A stretch of DNA of 64,000 nucleotides, taken from positions 19,030,991 through 19,094,990 of the forward strand of contig CM063246.1 of the NCBI GenBank assembly GCA_032158295.1. The letters run 5' to 3'. The notes under the pieces were generated by a model. It did not search any database, had not been told where the DNA came from, and saw nothing but the letters and a program-made list of their open reading frames with translations. This stretch comes from Pycnopodia helianthoides (lineage: Eukaryota; Echinodermata; Asteroidea; Forcipulatida; Asteriidae). Each line of letters begins with the position of its first letter. Position 1 is the first letter of the stretch. This document shows, piece after piece, positions 1-13,088 of this stretch. The translations under genes were made by a program, and so were the position numbers.

Positions 1-593
1 TCCGTCTGATGGCTTAAATTAATTCACAATCAGTTCCAATCTTTCTTTTTTTTTTCATTTTTGATGGCTCTGCAATCCTCACAGAGCGCAATTTCAAAAC
101 TCAAGAATGAAATGTCATTTCAGACTCTGGAGTTTCGGATGTTGTCGCATTGTGTTTTTAATAGTCAATTTTTTTATTTTTTTTTTATTTTGTTGTGTGT
201 TTGTAAGAGGAATTATTTATTGAGTGATGTTGGCTTAGTTGCAAGAAGCACTGTTTGTAATTCACACAAAGCAAACAAATTACAAAACACTGAGAATTAT
301 TCAGAAACTTCAATTTGTTCTGTCATTATCATTTGTACTTTAATAGAGCTGTCACTCTCTGATAAACACTGCAAATTCCGCTTTGTGAAAGTTGTTTCAA
401 AACAACCCACAAAACGACTCCTTTCTGATTGATCTTTTTATCAGCTCCGTCTGTTTTTGAAGGATTGTTCTTTTTGATTTGGACTTTTTTGTTTAGCCAT
501 ACACCTTCCTGATCTGTTAGTTGATTTTGTTGTTGTGGTTGTTGTTGATATAAGTTTATTTATTCACTATCTTCTTTTTGTTGCTTTTGCCAG
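1..593 (+). other. Probable intron upstream of the left-edge exon
   Basis: No convincing coding sequence is seen here. The stretch is T-rich and ends in a pyrimidine-rich tract and CAG at 591-593, a good splice acceptor for the exon starting at 594. An open frame at 61-432 has no recognisable motif and is of low-complexity composition, so it is treated as chance. Confidence 0.55.
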
Positions 594-1301
594 ATGAGCC
601 AACTGCCGCTAATGCAAGGCAGGCAATTTTCTAGTGAACGCCAGCAGGAGATGCTGCGCCAACAGCGAGAGACTGTATGCCGCCGCAGTGAATCCACGGA
701 GGAGTACCCCTCCACAGTGGTCCATTACGACGAGGAGGCACAGCCCTTCAGACTCTTCTCGGAGGACGTGTGTCGATCGGGGATCAGAGCCCCGCCCAAT
801 CGGACTGTCTTTGACAGCTTAGATAGTAACCCGAATTTGAAAAAAGCACCCAAACTGGACACGAAACAAAGTGCCAATCATCGAACAGATTCCTCCACGC
901 AAGCTGGCTCCCTCAAGGGCAAGTCAGGGTTACAAGTGCTAGATAGTGAGACCAAAACTCCTCTCAAGTTATTAGATCCGGATTCAGAAGGCCCTCCCCC
1001 GTATACGGCGGTGATTAAGAAGCAACACCAGCAACAACGTAGACCTTCCTCGGAGGTTATCAATGTGTGTGATTCATCTGATCATAGCCACCTTGTGGCC
1101 GCTCTAAGCGAACCCAGCATGCAGCGGTCGGTCGTCGAGACGTGGCCCCTGCCTCACCGACCGCATGACGCTGCGACACCGCCCTCAACGCTGCCACAAC
1201 ATCCCCGACCTAGCAGTAGACACTCCCCGCTCCCTCCGCTGCCCAGGAGGGAAAAAGAAATCCACAGAAGACGTGAATCCAGTGAGTCTCATATCGCATG
1301 A
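594..1301 (+). CDS. Terminal coding exon of an unidentified gene; disordered tail with PPPY and SH3-type motifs
   Basis: This is a 235-codon open frame of normal, balanced codon use, far more GC-rich than its surroundings and ending in TGA at 1299-1301. It starts right after a splice acceptor (TTTTGCCAG, 585-593), so the Met at its start is probably internal to a larger protein and the true start is outside the window. The sequence is hydrophilic with no membrane segment. Residues 10-30 are Gln/Arg-rich, residues 40-60 acidic, residues 134-137 read PPPY (a WW-domain ligand motif) and residues 212-219 read PLPPLPRR (a class II SH3 ligand pattern). The end is basic then Ser-rich. I do not recognise the family. 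A cytoplasmic tail of a receptor or a scaffold protein would fit, but this is inference. Confidence 0.72.
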   Translation: MSQLPLMQGRQFSSERQQEMLRQQRETVCRRSESTEEYPSTVVHYDEEAQPFRLFSEDVCRSGIRAPPNRTVFDSLDSNPNLKKAPKLDTKQSANHRTDSSTQAGSLKGKSGLQVLDSETKTPLKLLDPDSEGPPPYTAVIKKQHQQQRRPSSEVINVCDSSDHSHLVAALSEPSMQRSVVETWPLPHRPHDAATPPSTLPQHPRPSSRHSPLPPLPRREKEIHRRRESSESHIA

Positions 1302-4300
1302 CATGGCTGAATCGTAGTCCCACTACTCCAGTTCACCCCGACACCAAGACATGCTAGGAATCTATATGCAGCCTTATTATGTATACAAGTAAAACTAAAG
1401 GTGCCTGCCACAGGCCCGTTGGTATGGCGCTATTCATATTTAAAAAATTGTCTTGATGAGTAGATTCAACAGTTTGGCATTATGACGATCAGATTCTGAG
1501 GAGGATGGTAAGAGAAACAAAACAAGAGCTGTAGAGAGATCCTTAACTCCTTAACTATAAAAACCAACCCCCCTTCTCCTTTCCCCTAATCCTTACATCC
1601 AAGTCATCAATACTCCCAAAACAAAGCAGGAATATTGAGAAGACCTCAAGTTTACTCACTTTTGTAGTTTACTAGTGAAAGTTCGTGCAGTTTGATTACT
1701 GCATGAACTTTATCCTCAGCTTTAAAAGCAAAGAATTTGTATGTTTGTTTGTTTGTTTTTACGTTGTTTTTGATTTTTTTTTTTGCCAAACAGGGTATCT
1801 AATATTTAATGTTATGGAGATGTTTGGTTCAGCAATAACAACTAGGTGGGTGTTTTTGTGTGTGTACATCTCAACAATCTCAGCTGATGGCAGGTCAGAG
1901 TTCACGACCCCTGCCCCCACCCCCACCCCCCCCCCCCCCCCCCCCGCTTAACATTCCATTTATAACAACGAGGAAACAAGGGCAAAAAATGCACCCAAAC
2001 CAACGCAATTCATGTTAGAACTTTTTCCCTCCCCCTGTCCACAGATGGGGGATGATTCACTCCACATGAACGTACCATTTCCCAAGATGATGATGTACAG
2101 GACATCGGGGGTGAGGGGGGGGGGGTTTATTGTTAGTCTTCAAAGTCCTCACCAAGAATGATTCATTGTGTGCTCATCGTGGAGAATTTCACTCCGAAAG
2201 GCCAAAGTATCCCCTTTCCAGAGAACTCTTTTTTTGGGGGGGGGGGTGGGTGGTAACAGGGTTTTTGTTTTTCCTTTTTTTTTTTTTTAAACCGCAACAT
2301 TTGAATGTCGGTCTTTTTACTGTTTGAACATCAAACCGGATGTCTAGCTTTTCGGGGGGATTTACGTATTTATCAGTCGTCATCTTAAATGTCAAAGTGT
2401 CTCCCTCTCTAAAAACATCAAAACACTCTTGTCGTAGAATGCAACCTGTTTCTATTTTAACAGGTTTTTTTTTTATTTTTTTTTTTTTAATATTATTATA
2501 TAGAAATTGCTATTAAGAGATTCGGTCGTATTCTGCAACTTGTCAAAAGAGAGACTGAACAACAACACAAAACGAAACACATGGGTCTTCTTCCCTTGAC
2601 TCATTTGTCACTCTTCATTCAGGGGCCATGACGATCTTAAACCGTGCAAAAATGCAGTGGTTAAATAATAATGACAATAACAACAAATGTTTTCCCACCA
2701 CAAAAAAAGAGAAAAGAACAAAAACCTCCCCAAAACAGATGTGCCAACTTTTGCAGATTGTTTTTTAAATGGTAGTAAGTCCTGGTTTCACAGTGTGTCA
2801 TGTGAAACCGTATGACGTTTCAATTCCCAGTTGTTTTGAAACCAAATACTACTTAATCACATTTGTATGTTGTAGTTTCATGGTCCTCATGTTTTTTTCC
2901 TTCTGTGATTCTTTTGGGAGTAACATAACAACATCCTTCGCATTTTCTCTAGGGCAACGGGGATAACGATCCCACTCAGGAAAAAAAAAAAAATTCTTGA
3001 TCATCACAGCTGCTGAACAAATCAGGCAGTGCTCTTTTCAATGCCAAGCCTAGATCTCTCTATCGTTTTGAAAGTCACCTTTCGGTCTAGATGTAGAAAC
3101 TTCTGCTCCCTTCCCACTCTTTGTACTTCCATCAGAGATTTCACGTGTTACTCAGGAAAGGAAGCACCTTGCGCCAAAAGTAGGGGGGGAGGGGAAATGC
3201 TCCTGAGATTGTCTTTTAGGCAAGGTCAGTACCCTGTTGGGGATTGTTCTATAGGTTATTTGTTAAGAGGTTATCCTTTCCAATCTTATGTAGGCAACTT
3301 CAGAAGCCCCATTCCCCCAACTCAATAAAGATTGAACTGCCCCAGTTAGCATCCTTTTAAGTTTAATCATTCTTTCCCGTAAAATAGGCTCGAGAAAAAC
3401 TGTTCCATGAAAAAAAAACATCTGTCTTTGTATTGGCTCCCTCTCCTTCACCCAACCTTCTTCATTTCTTGTCTGTTCCTCATTATGCTGGGAAAGTTCC
3501 CATACACACACACACAAAAAAAAGCACCACAGAGTTTACACACCGAGTCACATACAGAGTTGATGATTGTTTTGATTGACTTATTGGGAACCAACGTTTT
3601 TCTTTCGAGAGAATAAGGGAATCATTATCATGGAACATCATCACAAAAAAAAACACACCGTCTTTGAGAGGGGCTGGTTGGACGGTTCAAGTCCCCTGAT
3701 AAAGATGAACTTTTATTACTGCGGGTCATAGCCTATTAGTGTCCAATTTCATAGGGGGTTGATATCGAAATACCATGTGGGCTTCATGTTGCCTTTATTT
3801 CTAGTTTGTAAACTTTGGCTGATTTGTTACCTCCCCCTCCCTGCCCCCCCCCCCACACACACACCACCACCACCACCCTCACCTCCTACTCCTGTCAGCT
3901 GTGGTTAAAATCTGGGAGTGTTACAGCTTGGGGTTCTTGTACAAATTCATACTCTTCAAGAGGGTGGGTTTGTCTCCTTCATATTTCTGAGACCAACCCT
4001 GAAGTGAGTTTGGGCCCTCCAAGGGACGTCATGTCCCACTCTGGGCTCGTGTTGATCCTGTGCCAAACATGAGTGGGGATACCCTGGATCGGCCCCTGCC
4101 TGATCCCATCCCGTTAAAGTATCCTACAATTTTTTTTAAACAAATGTTAAAACCCCACTCCCCCCCCCCCCCATTTATTGTGGAGTTCTTAAAACTTGGG
4201 ACTTCAACAATCCGTTTCGTCTTCTACTCATCGTCCCAACTTTCAGTAAATCTGTCGGTCGGATTGTCATCCTCGGAACATGTTCATCCCACGATCCAAA

Positions 4301-7300
4301 ACGGCTTTTCAGAAACTTGACTGTTCTAGTACCATTCCCTCAAGCTTGATATCATCTAAATGAAAAAAAGGGGGGTACTTTGGAAACCAAAAGATTGCCA
4401 CCTGTCAATTTGTGTACTTTTTTTTTTTTCTAGACTGGGCTACCCTACAAACAGTATAAGGCCTAAAATCCATGTCCGTCATGCGTTGTGTGTATTCCTA
4501 GTGCGCAATCCTTTAAAATGAACATATACCCCAAGCAATGAACTTCATTTTTTATTTGTTATTTATTTATTTTATTTTTTATTTTTTTGTGGGGATAACG
4601 CAGTACGCAATATAAAGTTATGTGCGTTGCTTGGCGTGTACATTCATTTTGATGCATTACGCACAATGCATGACAGGCACAGGGATGTCCGTCACAAGTT
4701 CCTTGTGGTGTCCCATGAACCCTGTGAGCACGCTATGCCTTGTGAATGCTGAGATCGAAGCAATGTTTATATTCGGGAACGAGCAACCCCTCAACTCAGT
4801 CTTGTCAAATCCCCCCTTTAAACATTGTTAGGGTTATCATGAGGGATTCTCAAAGACCCTGCATACTGACGTGGTCACAGCTGCTACATTCATCACAGCA
4901 ATCCATGTGGCGATTTACTTCTTATCTTCTAAACCTCTCTCTCTCTCTCTCTCTCTCCAGTTTTTTTCCTTTTTTTTCTTTCTCTCCTTCTTAACACAAC
5001 ACTCAATTTCCGTGTCACTTGGGCCAGTTGCCGCTGCCAGCGCAGCCGAGGTGCATGTAGGAATGTAACAGGCCACGTTGAGGCTAATCGAATGATGAAC
5101 ATCCCATTGCTCTTAGGGGGACACATTTTTTCTTTGCTTAGCGAAAATGAGCAGGGAGCCAGTCAAAAAAAAAAAAACCAGTGCACCATGCATAGTATTT
5201 TTAGTTGGTAATCTCATTTTGCTAAGCACGATTTTTTTCTGTGCGTTTCAAATGTACATACTAAGCATCATTTTTTTTCTTCTTTTTTTTCTTTTTTTTT
5301 CATACTTTTTTCCCTTTCTTTTGCATTCAGCTTCACACGTACATCAAATTTTCTGACAGATTGTGTGTGACAGAAAACTGCTTATTAATCAAAATACAAT
5401 GTAATGCTTATGCATACTGACCGAGACTGGTTGCCTGCTTTTTTTCCACTTAGTAATGAGCAATTTTCTCAGATTTCTAGGGTTTGTAAACCCCCCCCCC
5501 CACCTCTCTGTCATACAGTCATGGGATCAAAGGCCATGTACATGAGGGTCGGTGTGTTTCAGTGGAGAGGTCAAGTCAAGGGCTGTAAATATAACAGTCT
5601 ATTTTTTCTTGTTACAGCTGAGATTTTCTTGAGGACTGACAGTATTATTAAGATTCGTTAATTTTTACCTAAATATTCCTTACCGTCGCCCGCCCCCCCC
5701 CCTCCCCTAAGTACAGTTTCTTAGAGAAAATAATTTGGGAATTTCATACACATGTAAAAACAGGGTTTTAAAATAAGCCAAGCATGCTGTGTTTTGAAAG
5801 AATCGTCTACAGCTAAGGCTGGAAACTGGTAATTTGGAGACTCTGTCTGGAGCCCCGTACAAAATGTTGTGCAGATTTTGCCCCCCCCCCCCCCCCCCAG
5901 CGGTGGATTTCACAAAGAGCCAAGATTGATCTTAATTGCTAAGCAAAGTGTGATTTCACAATACAAATCACTGTGGTAATTCTGACAACTCATCTTAAGG
6001 TGAATCTCAGTGCTTTGTGAAGTGGAGCCGATCGCTCTCTGTCTCTCTCTCCCTCTCTCTGTCTCTCTACTCTCTTGTTCTGATTCGTCTTCTCATTCCA
6101 ACGTCCTTCAGTCATTACCATCCCTCTCAGAAAAGAAGAAGAAGAAGAAAACAAAACAACTATAATCGTCATGTGCATCGCTTGAAAGGTCATGAAAAAC
6201 AAATCTGTAGAAAGGTGGAAAACGTAATCGTTGTTGCATGTACAAAAAAAAATCAAAAAACAAATGTCATATTATCCTGTATGTGTGTGAAACTGCTGTT
6301 ATTTTTTTTGGTTCACTTTCATGTGCTAGCAATATATATAATTATTTCCCTGAACAAAATGCTGTTGTTTATGTGTATATTAAATATTATAAATACAACA
6401 TTTCTTTTGGCTTTTTTTGTTTTTGTTTTTTTCTTTTTTCCTTTTTCCTTTTTTTGGGTTGTATATCATCAAAGATGGTACTATTATTACGGGGAAAAAC
6501 AGAACTAAAGCTTTTACTGTGCAGAGACTGTTTGTGTTGGAATTATTTATATTCTTAAAAGGATGAAAAAGTCCTTTTTTCCTAATTATTTTTGAGCTTG
6601 GCACAACTTGGTAACCCCATCGTCCAACTGTTCCCTTCAAACAAACTAGCCCTAAATTGTACGCTGTGAAATATCTGGCAGAGTTGAGCAAACTTTCAAT
6701 CAAAGTGGGACTTAACCCTTATTATGCATAAAAAAATTGTGAGAATTTTCAGGTTGCACCAATGAGAAGTGAGTTGTATGTTGAATATTCATGAGGTGTA
6801 GCCTCTTGTTTTATTCCCCAACCAACCATGACCAATGAGAACTGATTATGTAGATTTCAGTTGAGATTTACCGGTCTGGATTGGTGGACAAATGAAGGGC
6901 CACCTTTGCATTCCAACCAAAGTGCAAGCCGTGTCCCAACGGGTGGCGTGCATAGGTAATTAATTATTCATGATGTCCCTCATGTTTATTCATGTCCAGT
7001 GATGAGTCACCAATGTTGATGCCACATGCTCATAATGTAATTAGCATAATTAACAAGGTGTTAAGCCTTTGCCCTATAAAGTGCCTGTGATGTTTTTACT
7101 CCCATTGTCGGGAGAGGGCAAAAAAAAAATATTTAAAAATTAAAAAACACTTGTGCCTTTGTGCTGGTATTTTTTTCATCTTTATGTGTGGAAATGGAAC
7201 ACATCTCATGACTTTTGTAACCATTTGGAATATTAAGTGATTTGTAAACTTTGAGAAGGAGGCGTATGAAGAGGTGTTCACTTTTGGTAAAATGTGTGTA

Positions 7301-8283
7301 AATTTATTTGAAGAATTTGGAGTTTAGTATAGAGGGATCGTTCTTTTTTGTTTTCCCCCCGAACTTCATTCCTCCTATTTTCAATAAACATGCGATAAGA
7401 CTGATCTGTGAAGATTTTAGTCTGTGGTCACATTAGAGTGGAAAAAGAAAAACCAGATCCGTTTTTGTGAGGGATTTTATGCACAGTCGTATTGGGCTTA
7501 TTTCGCTTGTGGCAATCGAAATAAGCACCAGTGAGATGTGGGGTCTTCAAGTGCTGTCACCTCAACTTTCAAGAAATATTTCTGTGGAGGATTGGTACTG
7601 GTATGAACTTCATAATCAGTGAGCTTTTATATTGCAACTGATCCGTTTTGTTTTTCGATAATTACCAATACTGTACTTAGCATCAACCTGAGAGTTCGCT
7701 CATATCAATCATTGACAAATTTGTGGGAAAAGTTAGGTGACCTCAAACATGAGAGTAAAGTTGTTGAAAACTGTATCAACACATATTCATGTCAAATTCA
7801 CAGTTGAAGATTATACATATTGGACTGTGGGACTCCATCAAGCTTAAGTTTACTTGATGCTAGAAGTTGCAATCTCCAGTGTTTAAGACCGTTCGAAAGC
7901 TCCTTTCTGACACAATTCAGAAATCCTGTTCCTTTTTTTTTTTTTTTTTTTTTTACAAATGCAGACGTGACTCTGATATTGTTTGGTTGAGTCACATTAT
8001 CATTTGGTGCTCGATATGTGGCATGGTGTAACCCCCCCCCCCCCCAATTGTGTCTTCTAAGCTTAGTGTCTTCATTGTGTTCTGGGAATCTCTTGGAATT
8101 TTTAAGAAGATTTTAGGGGGGGGGGGGCTACTTCTGTACAAGAGGAAAAGAGAGCATGGTAACATTTTTTTTGTGGGGGGATACCCTTTGCCACATATCA
8201 GGCATGAGTTACACATAATACAGGATGAGTTATGTATGTCTTCAGTATTGAACTCAACTTTGTCAGCAATCGTGTGAATCATT
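1302..8283 (+). other. Probable long 3' UTR plus intergenic DNA with many C/G homopolymer runs
   Basis: No supported gene is present. It holds homopolymer C or G runs (about 1925-1946, 2116-2125, 3847-3855, 4160-4172, 5490-5500, 5692-5702, 5881-5898, 8034-8046, 8117-8128), poly-T runs, a CT microsatellite at 4937-4958 and CTCTCTGT-type repeats at 6032-6072. Candidate polyadenylation hexamers AATAAA lie at 3324-3329 and 7383-7388. A short inverted-repeat segment with TTTCACAAAG-type ends is seen around 5910-6025. Whether the transcript of the 594-1301 exon ends at 3.3 kb or 7.4 kb cannot be told from sequence. Confidence 0.5.
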
Positions 8284-8457
8284 GAGCAAGTTCGGGTGGG
8301 CGACTAGAGTGACTAGACTAACCAGAAGCAGTGTGACAGTTTGTGACGTAGCTCTTGAATTGACTAGATCGGCCATGCTCCAGTGCATGGTCGAGCTAGT
8401 CAATCTCCCTGTGCTCTATGGTTTATAGTAAGTCTAGTCGCCCAACCGAACTTGCTC
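8284..8457. mobile_element. 174 bp MITE with ~25 bp terminal inverted repeats
   Basis: The left end GAGCAAGTTCGGGTGGGCGA is matched in reverse complement by the right end ending GAACTTGCTC, with the pairing continuing through CTAGTCGCC. The element is flanked on both sides by ATT (8281-8283 and 8458-8460), a possible 3 bp target duplication. There is no coding capacity, so it is non-autonomous. The superfamily is not assigned. Confidence 0.7.
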
Positions 8458-9146
8458 ATTGCTGGCTGGATTGTTAATTTTAGATCACCATAAACATTTT
8501 TGTGTTCTTCTTGAAACCATTGACAAACATAGTTGTGATAACTATTTTTTTCATTATTATTCACTGTTAAAAAAACCAAAAACCGATTGGACCATTTGTG
8601 AACACCTCATATAAGTTGCTTATTCCATGAAAATCGTTTTTTTAAGGTCATTTGGGTTTCAATGTGTAGGCTGTTTTTACCCCTCTTTGGTGAGATGACT
8701 TGTATTTTTACAGAAAGCATTCCACAACAAGGTGACAGTTAACATTCAAGTGAATTTCAAAGACCACGACAGAAAAAGTTTAAAAGGAACTTCGGTTGAA
8801 GTCGCGCAGTAGTTTTGTGTTATCGCTCATTTGTGGTGTGTTTTTTTATTTTATTTCATTTTTTATGAAGATTAACAGTTCTCAAATTGTAACCCAAATT
8901 TGACCATAAAATACTGGAAACAAATGGAACAGGCATCTGTAGAAAAGAAAAGGCCAGTGATTTTTTAAGAGAGGGAAGTGTGTTTGAAATAGGATTTGAA
9001 TTGTACAAATTATATGACTTACTCCACCAATTCAAGAACAATGCTGCTTTCAGCAGAGGTAGGACCATGCAAAGTCAACCATAATATGACAACACCTTGT
9101 TTGCTGTTGAAACAACGTGAGTGTGTAGTGTATCCCAAAGTGTTCA
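8458..9146. other. No gene seen
   Basis: AT-rich sequence with no supported coding region, RNA gene or repeat. A short minus-strand open frame at 8856-9068 has no recognisable motif. Confidence 0.5.
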
Positions 9147-9364
9147 GGCCATGTCACACAAGGCAATAGACAGGCAACCAGTTCCAGGCAATCTCCATGA
9201 AGAACATTCACTCACATTTCATGTTTCTCATTATTTTCTTGGGGATAGTGAGTTACAGCTAGAAGAATGTCTCCTGTTCTGCCAACAAGTGTTCCTTGTG
9301 TGTACAGTGCGGTTGGTTGCTGCCTCCAAGTTGCCTGAAAAAAATTGCCCTGTGTGACATGGCC
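9147..9364. mobile_element. 218 bp MITE with GGCCATGTCACACA ends
   Basis: The left end GGCCATGTCACACAAGGCAA pairs with the right end TTGCCCTGTGTGACATGGCC with one mismatch, and further inward CAGGCAAC-type blocks also pair. There is no coding sequence. The GGCC...GGCC ends resemble those of the GGCCGTGTCC MITE family found at 17.1, 47.6, 53.5 and 54.9 kb, but the body is different. Confidence 0.72.
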
Positions 9365-10629
9365 TTTAGACACCGTTTGGGGAAAAAACCCCTGTCCCAC
9401 TGATATGAGGAAAAAAATAATAGTACCTTTGGAAATGAGACAAATTGACAGCGGATTGTGTTGTTTGAGCAAGTCATGGATTGATTAGTCTCGCAGTGAT
9501 TGGGAGTACGATTGATCAAATGGCATATTGAGTTATAGAGAATTGAGTCATGAGTATTGAGTGTTGAGGCACTTGGGAATCCCTGTTGTCAGGAAACATT
9601 AGTCCCTTATATTTATGCATGAGCGTAATTTGCATCCGAAGCCATCTTTTCGTTCTGATTTTTTGTACAGCCTCAGAAAGGCGAGATCTCATTGTTTATA
9701 TGTAACATCAAATGCAATTTATACGTTTTATTTTCTGTATCCCTAGTTTTCAGTTACTCTCCTGCATAAATATTAAGGGTACGTGCTGTGAAAAGAGGGC
9801 CTTCTTTTTTTGCGGGTTGGTCCGAGTCACAGCAGGACTGGAATTACATCTTGTTGTAAAAGGGCACTTCCATTTTGAAAAATATGTGAAACTTTTGAAG
9901 GGGCACCAAGGCCAGGGGCAACAGGGGCATGAGCTCAGTGGCCTCTGTGTAATTCCATACATCGATGCTATGCTACTGGCATCATAAGCTTGTTCCCTTT
10001 TTTGTGCGGAACAGTTAAAGAATACTGAGGCCTCTGCGATATGAAAGAGTTGCCAGACTATATTTTTCTTCCTGCCTCAGTATTGGGTCATATTGATTTG
10101 AATGGGATGGAAGCAAGATGGCTGCTCCTTGTCAATGTGGTACTTGGGAGTGGAGGGTTTTTTAACATGAATTCAACTCGGCATGAACTCCAATCAAAAG
10201 CATAAAATATCTATTCAAAATCTGAAGAACATATTCATATAAAACTGTCAAAGGCAAATGGTGAAAAATAAAGGGGTTTGTACACCAAACTCTGCCACGG
10301 CCATCTAAAAAATCTGATACTCCATTCAGATATGAATGAAAAAATGTACCCGTCAAAATATTCCTGGCCCGCTCAAAACACCCTGAAGGGACGGTGACAT
10401 TTACAAGTTGGTATAAAAATCCTGACCTGATAGAAGAGGAGGAAATCACTCTGAATTGCAAAAGCGTCTTCAGGGTTGCAGTCTGTGTTAAACTGTGCCT
10501 TTCTGAGAGGATGATGGGGGTATGGTGACATTGGTTGGGAAAGGTCCCTTCATCTTTGTTGTTGGGGAAGGGACATTGTCCACTTACAGAGATGCCATTG
10601 GCTTTATGGGGGGGGGGGGAGGTAATATT
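9365..10629. other. No gene seen
   Basis: No supported gene. Short open frames on both strands lack motifs. A poly-G run lies at about 10610-10619, just before the SINE at 10630. Confidence 0.5.
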
Positions 10630-10866
10630 TTGATTTTGTATGAGGCTGTGTTAGTCTAATCCACGCAAAAATGATAAATGTCAGCATTTTTGCCGGTCAA
10701 CAAAGACACACTAGCTCGGTGGTCCGAGGGTAAGACATGTATCTGCTCTAGCAGTGCAAATGTCATGCGTTCGAATCCCACCCGAGTAATGTGCCTGGTT
10801 TTTTTTAGTGTTTTTGTTAAAATGAAACTGAGAAAGTACTGAGTATGCAGTGCTTAAAACACATAG
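10630..10866 (+). repeat. tRNA-derived SINE, copy 1 (family A)
   Basis: It matches the repeat at 12872-13088 along its length apart from a 15 bp extra segment near 10665. Positions 10709-10800 look like a tRNA: an A-box-like GGTCCGAGGGTAAGAC and a B box GCGTTCGAATCC. A T-rich stretch and a tail containing AAAGTACTGAGTATGCAGTG follow. Presence of the same head and tail in both copies supports a SINE rather than a tRNA gene. Confidence 0.75.
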
Positions 10867-12871
10867 GGAAAGGGTTGAAAGGGTTTTCAAAGTCTGGATA
10901 AAGAATAAGTTTTGAAGGTAATACGCATGGAAGTTTTAACAGATTGTGTATTAATATACTACCTTACTGCACTGATGTGGCATTTTTTAATGTGTAGGGG
11001 TTAGGGCACCAGTGAAAGTGCAATCGCAACAAACTCAATATGCCATCTGATTACAAGGGTCTTCCTTTTCCACACACAAAAAAAAACACCTTACTTTTTT
11101 TTTCTAATTTCTATTTATTTATGTGACATGTTTCTTTTTATGCTCTCTGCTCAGTGTACAAGTAAGATGGAAAAAAATGTATATCAACATGAAAGAAAAA
11201 AATGTTGAAAAGAAGAATTTATTATTATATCTATGTGCTGGATTGTAGTCAAAGAAAGTCTTCTTTGTGAAGAAATAAAACTACACACTGCAAAAAAATG
11301 TTGAATATAATGTTCATCGTGTAACCTTAAATATAAAGTATAAAACAGAAAAATCATTGCAAGAATCTGAGATGTTCTTTGGACAATCTGGTTGTTTTTG
11401 GTCAACCCCGCCCCTGCCCCTGCCCCTGCCCCACCCCAGCTTCATTTTCTTCACGGGACAGACGCTCAGCTTAGCACAGTCTTTCAATGCTAAGCTGATT
11501 TTGTGTGCTTAGATTGTTTTAAGGTGTTAGTTGAAAGATCTTCATGCAGCCGAATTTCACCTGAATATTGAGTTGGTATGTCGGTGTGAGTTTTTATTAT
11601 TCTTGTTAGATTTAGTTTATTTATTAATTTTTTCAGCTTCAGCAGCTCATGATGAGAGAAATGAACAGTAACACTAAATCGTCTGGATTTTTCTGGATTT
11701 TTCCTGAATTCCATTGGTTTATTTTCTTCATACATCTCCAATTTGCCTTCAAACTTTCTTGAAAGATGGGAACTTAACCATCAAAAAGAAAAAAAGGAAT
11801 CAGTCCTGAAGACAAAAAAGCCCTGTCATGTCAAAACCAGTTTGTGGTGAAGTATGAGGAAAGTATCCCAGTCACGGCTTGCCGACGTGACTCTCAAAAC
11901 TGTCCCATAAAAACAGTACAGTTTGCAAGTCTTAATTTTCCACCTTGTTGTAGTTGGATTATGTATGCCATGAACCTTTTGCAGGACGGTACACCAATCA
12001 TTGTGTCATTTTCAATTCAATTAACTTTTCTTTGTTAAAATGCCTCAAACTTCTGTCAGATATTAACAAGAATATTTTTTAAATCATGTCTTTGCCAGAA
12101 GGAAGTATTTTACAAAGGACCACCTGCACACAAGATCGTTGGAGAAAAACCGACACGTTATTGAAACATTGCCAAAAAAGGTCGACTGTTGGAATCATTC
12201 ATTTTGCTATGAACCTAATTCAATCAATCAAAACACATCCATGCCTTCCCGCACAGGCTTCTTTTAAAAGTTTGTCTCGGCTAGGACAAAGATCAAAGTC
12301 AACATTTGAGCTTGGGAATGCTCATTTTTTTTGGGGGGGGTGGGGGGCAACATTAATGTTTTACCAGTGAAGAAATGGATCACCTGCGAGCATAAAAAAT
12401 ACCACCAACTTTAATTTTGTTTGCTGTGTTTTCAACGAACAGTAGAATGCAACCAATTGCAAATCGCATCGGCTCCCTTACATTGTGTAGTTCTGATGAG
12501 GTTTTCATTTTGTTTACCGTTTATAAATTGGTCATGAAATGGGGACCATCGTATTTGTTTATCTAGTCCAGCTGCTAAGGTCCATGTATGAAATGGTTAA
12601 TGCACTTTGTGGTAAAAGCATGAAACATCATGTGGTGATCAAATTGACACTTAATAGCAATTGAAATATTTAAGATTTTTTTTAGGGGATGGGGGCTGTA
12701 TTTTGGAAAAGTGTGGGGTAGAAACCTCAAAAGTGACACCTTAATCACTAGTTTTTAAAACCAAATTGCTAAATCAGAGTAGACCGATTCTCTTTAGGTT
12801 GAACATTTTTATGTTAGTGGCTGTTCCGCTCCATTGATCAGACGGTTCATTGATCAGTATGTCCACGAAGC
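10867..12871. other. No gene seen
   Basis: Two kb without a supported gene. A small perfect hairpin (TCAGCTTAGCA with its complement) lies at 11466-11505, and a C-rich CCCCTG repeat at 11409-11436. Poly-G runs occur at 12338-12347. Nothing else is recognised. Confidence 0.5.
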
Positions 12872-13088
12872 CTGATTTTGTATGAGGCTGTGTTAGTCTA
12901 ATCCACATGTCAGCATTTTTGCAGGCCAACAAAGACGCACTAACTCTGTGGTCTGGGGGTAAGACATCTGCTCTAGCAGTGCAAATGTCTTGGGTTCGAA
13001 TCCCACCCGAGTAATATGCCTGTGTTTTTTTTTGTGTTTTTTTTTTACGAAACTTGATAAAGTACTGAGTATACAGTGCTTTAAACAT
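12872..13088 (+). repeat. tRNA-derived SINE, copy 2 (family A)
   Basis: Second copy of the repeat at 10630-10866, in the same orientation. The tRNA-like head (12938-13013) has an A-box region GGTCTGGGGGTAAGAC and a perfect B box GGTTCGAATCC, then T-runs and the tail AAAGTACTGAGTATACAGTG. Differences from copy 1 are scattered substitutions and the missing 15 bp segment, showing independent insertions of one family. Confidence 0.78.

Noticed and set aside
6017..6508. 163-codon plus-strand frame
   Set aside because: Made of a CT microsatellite and T-rich sequence; no motif and no conservation of pattern that suggests a protein.
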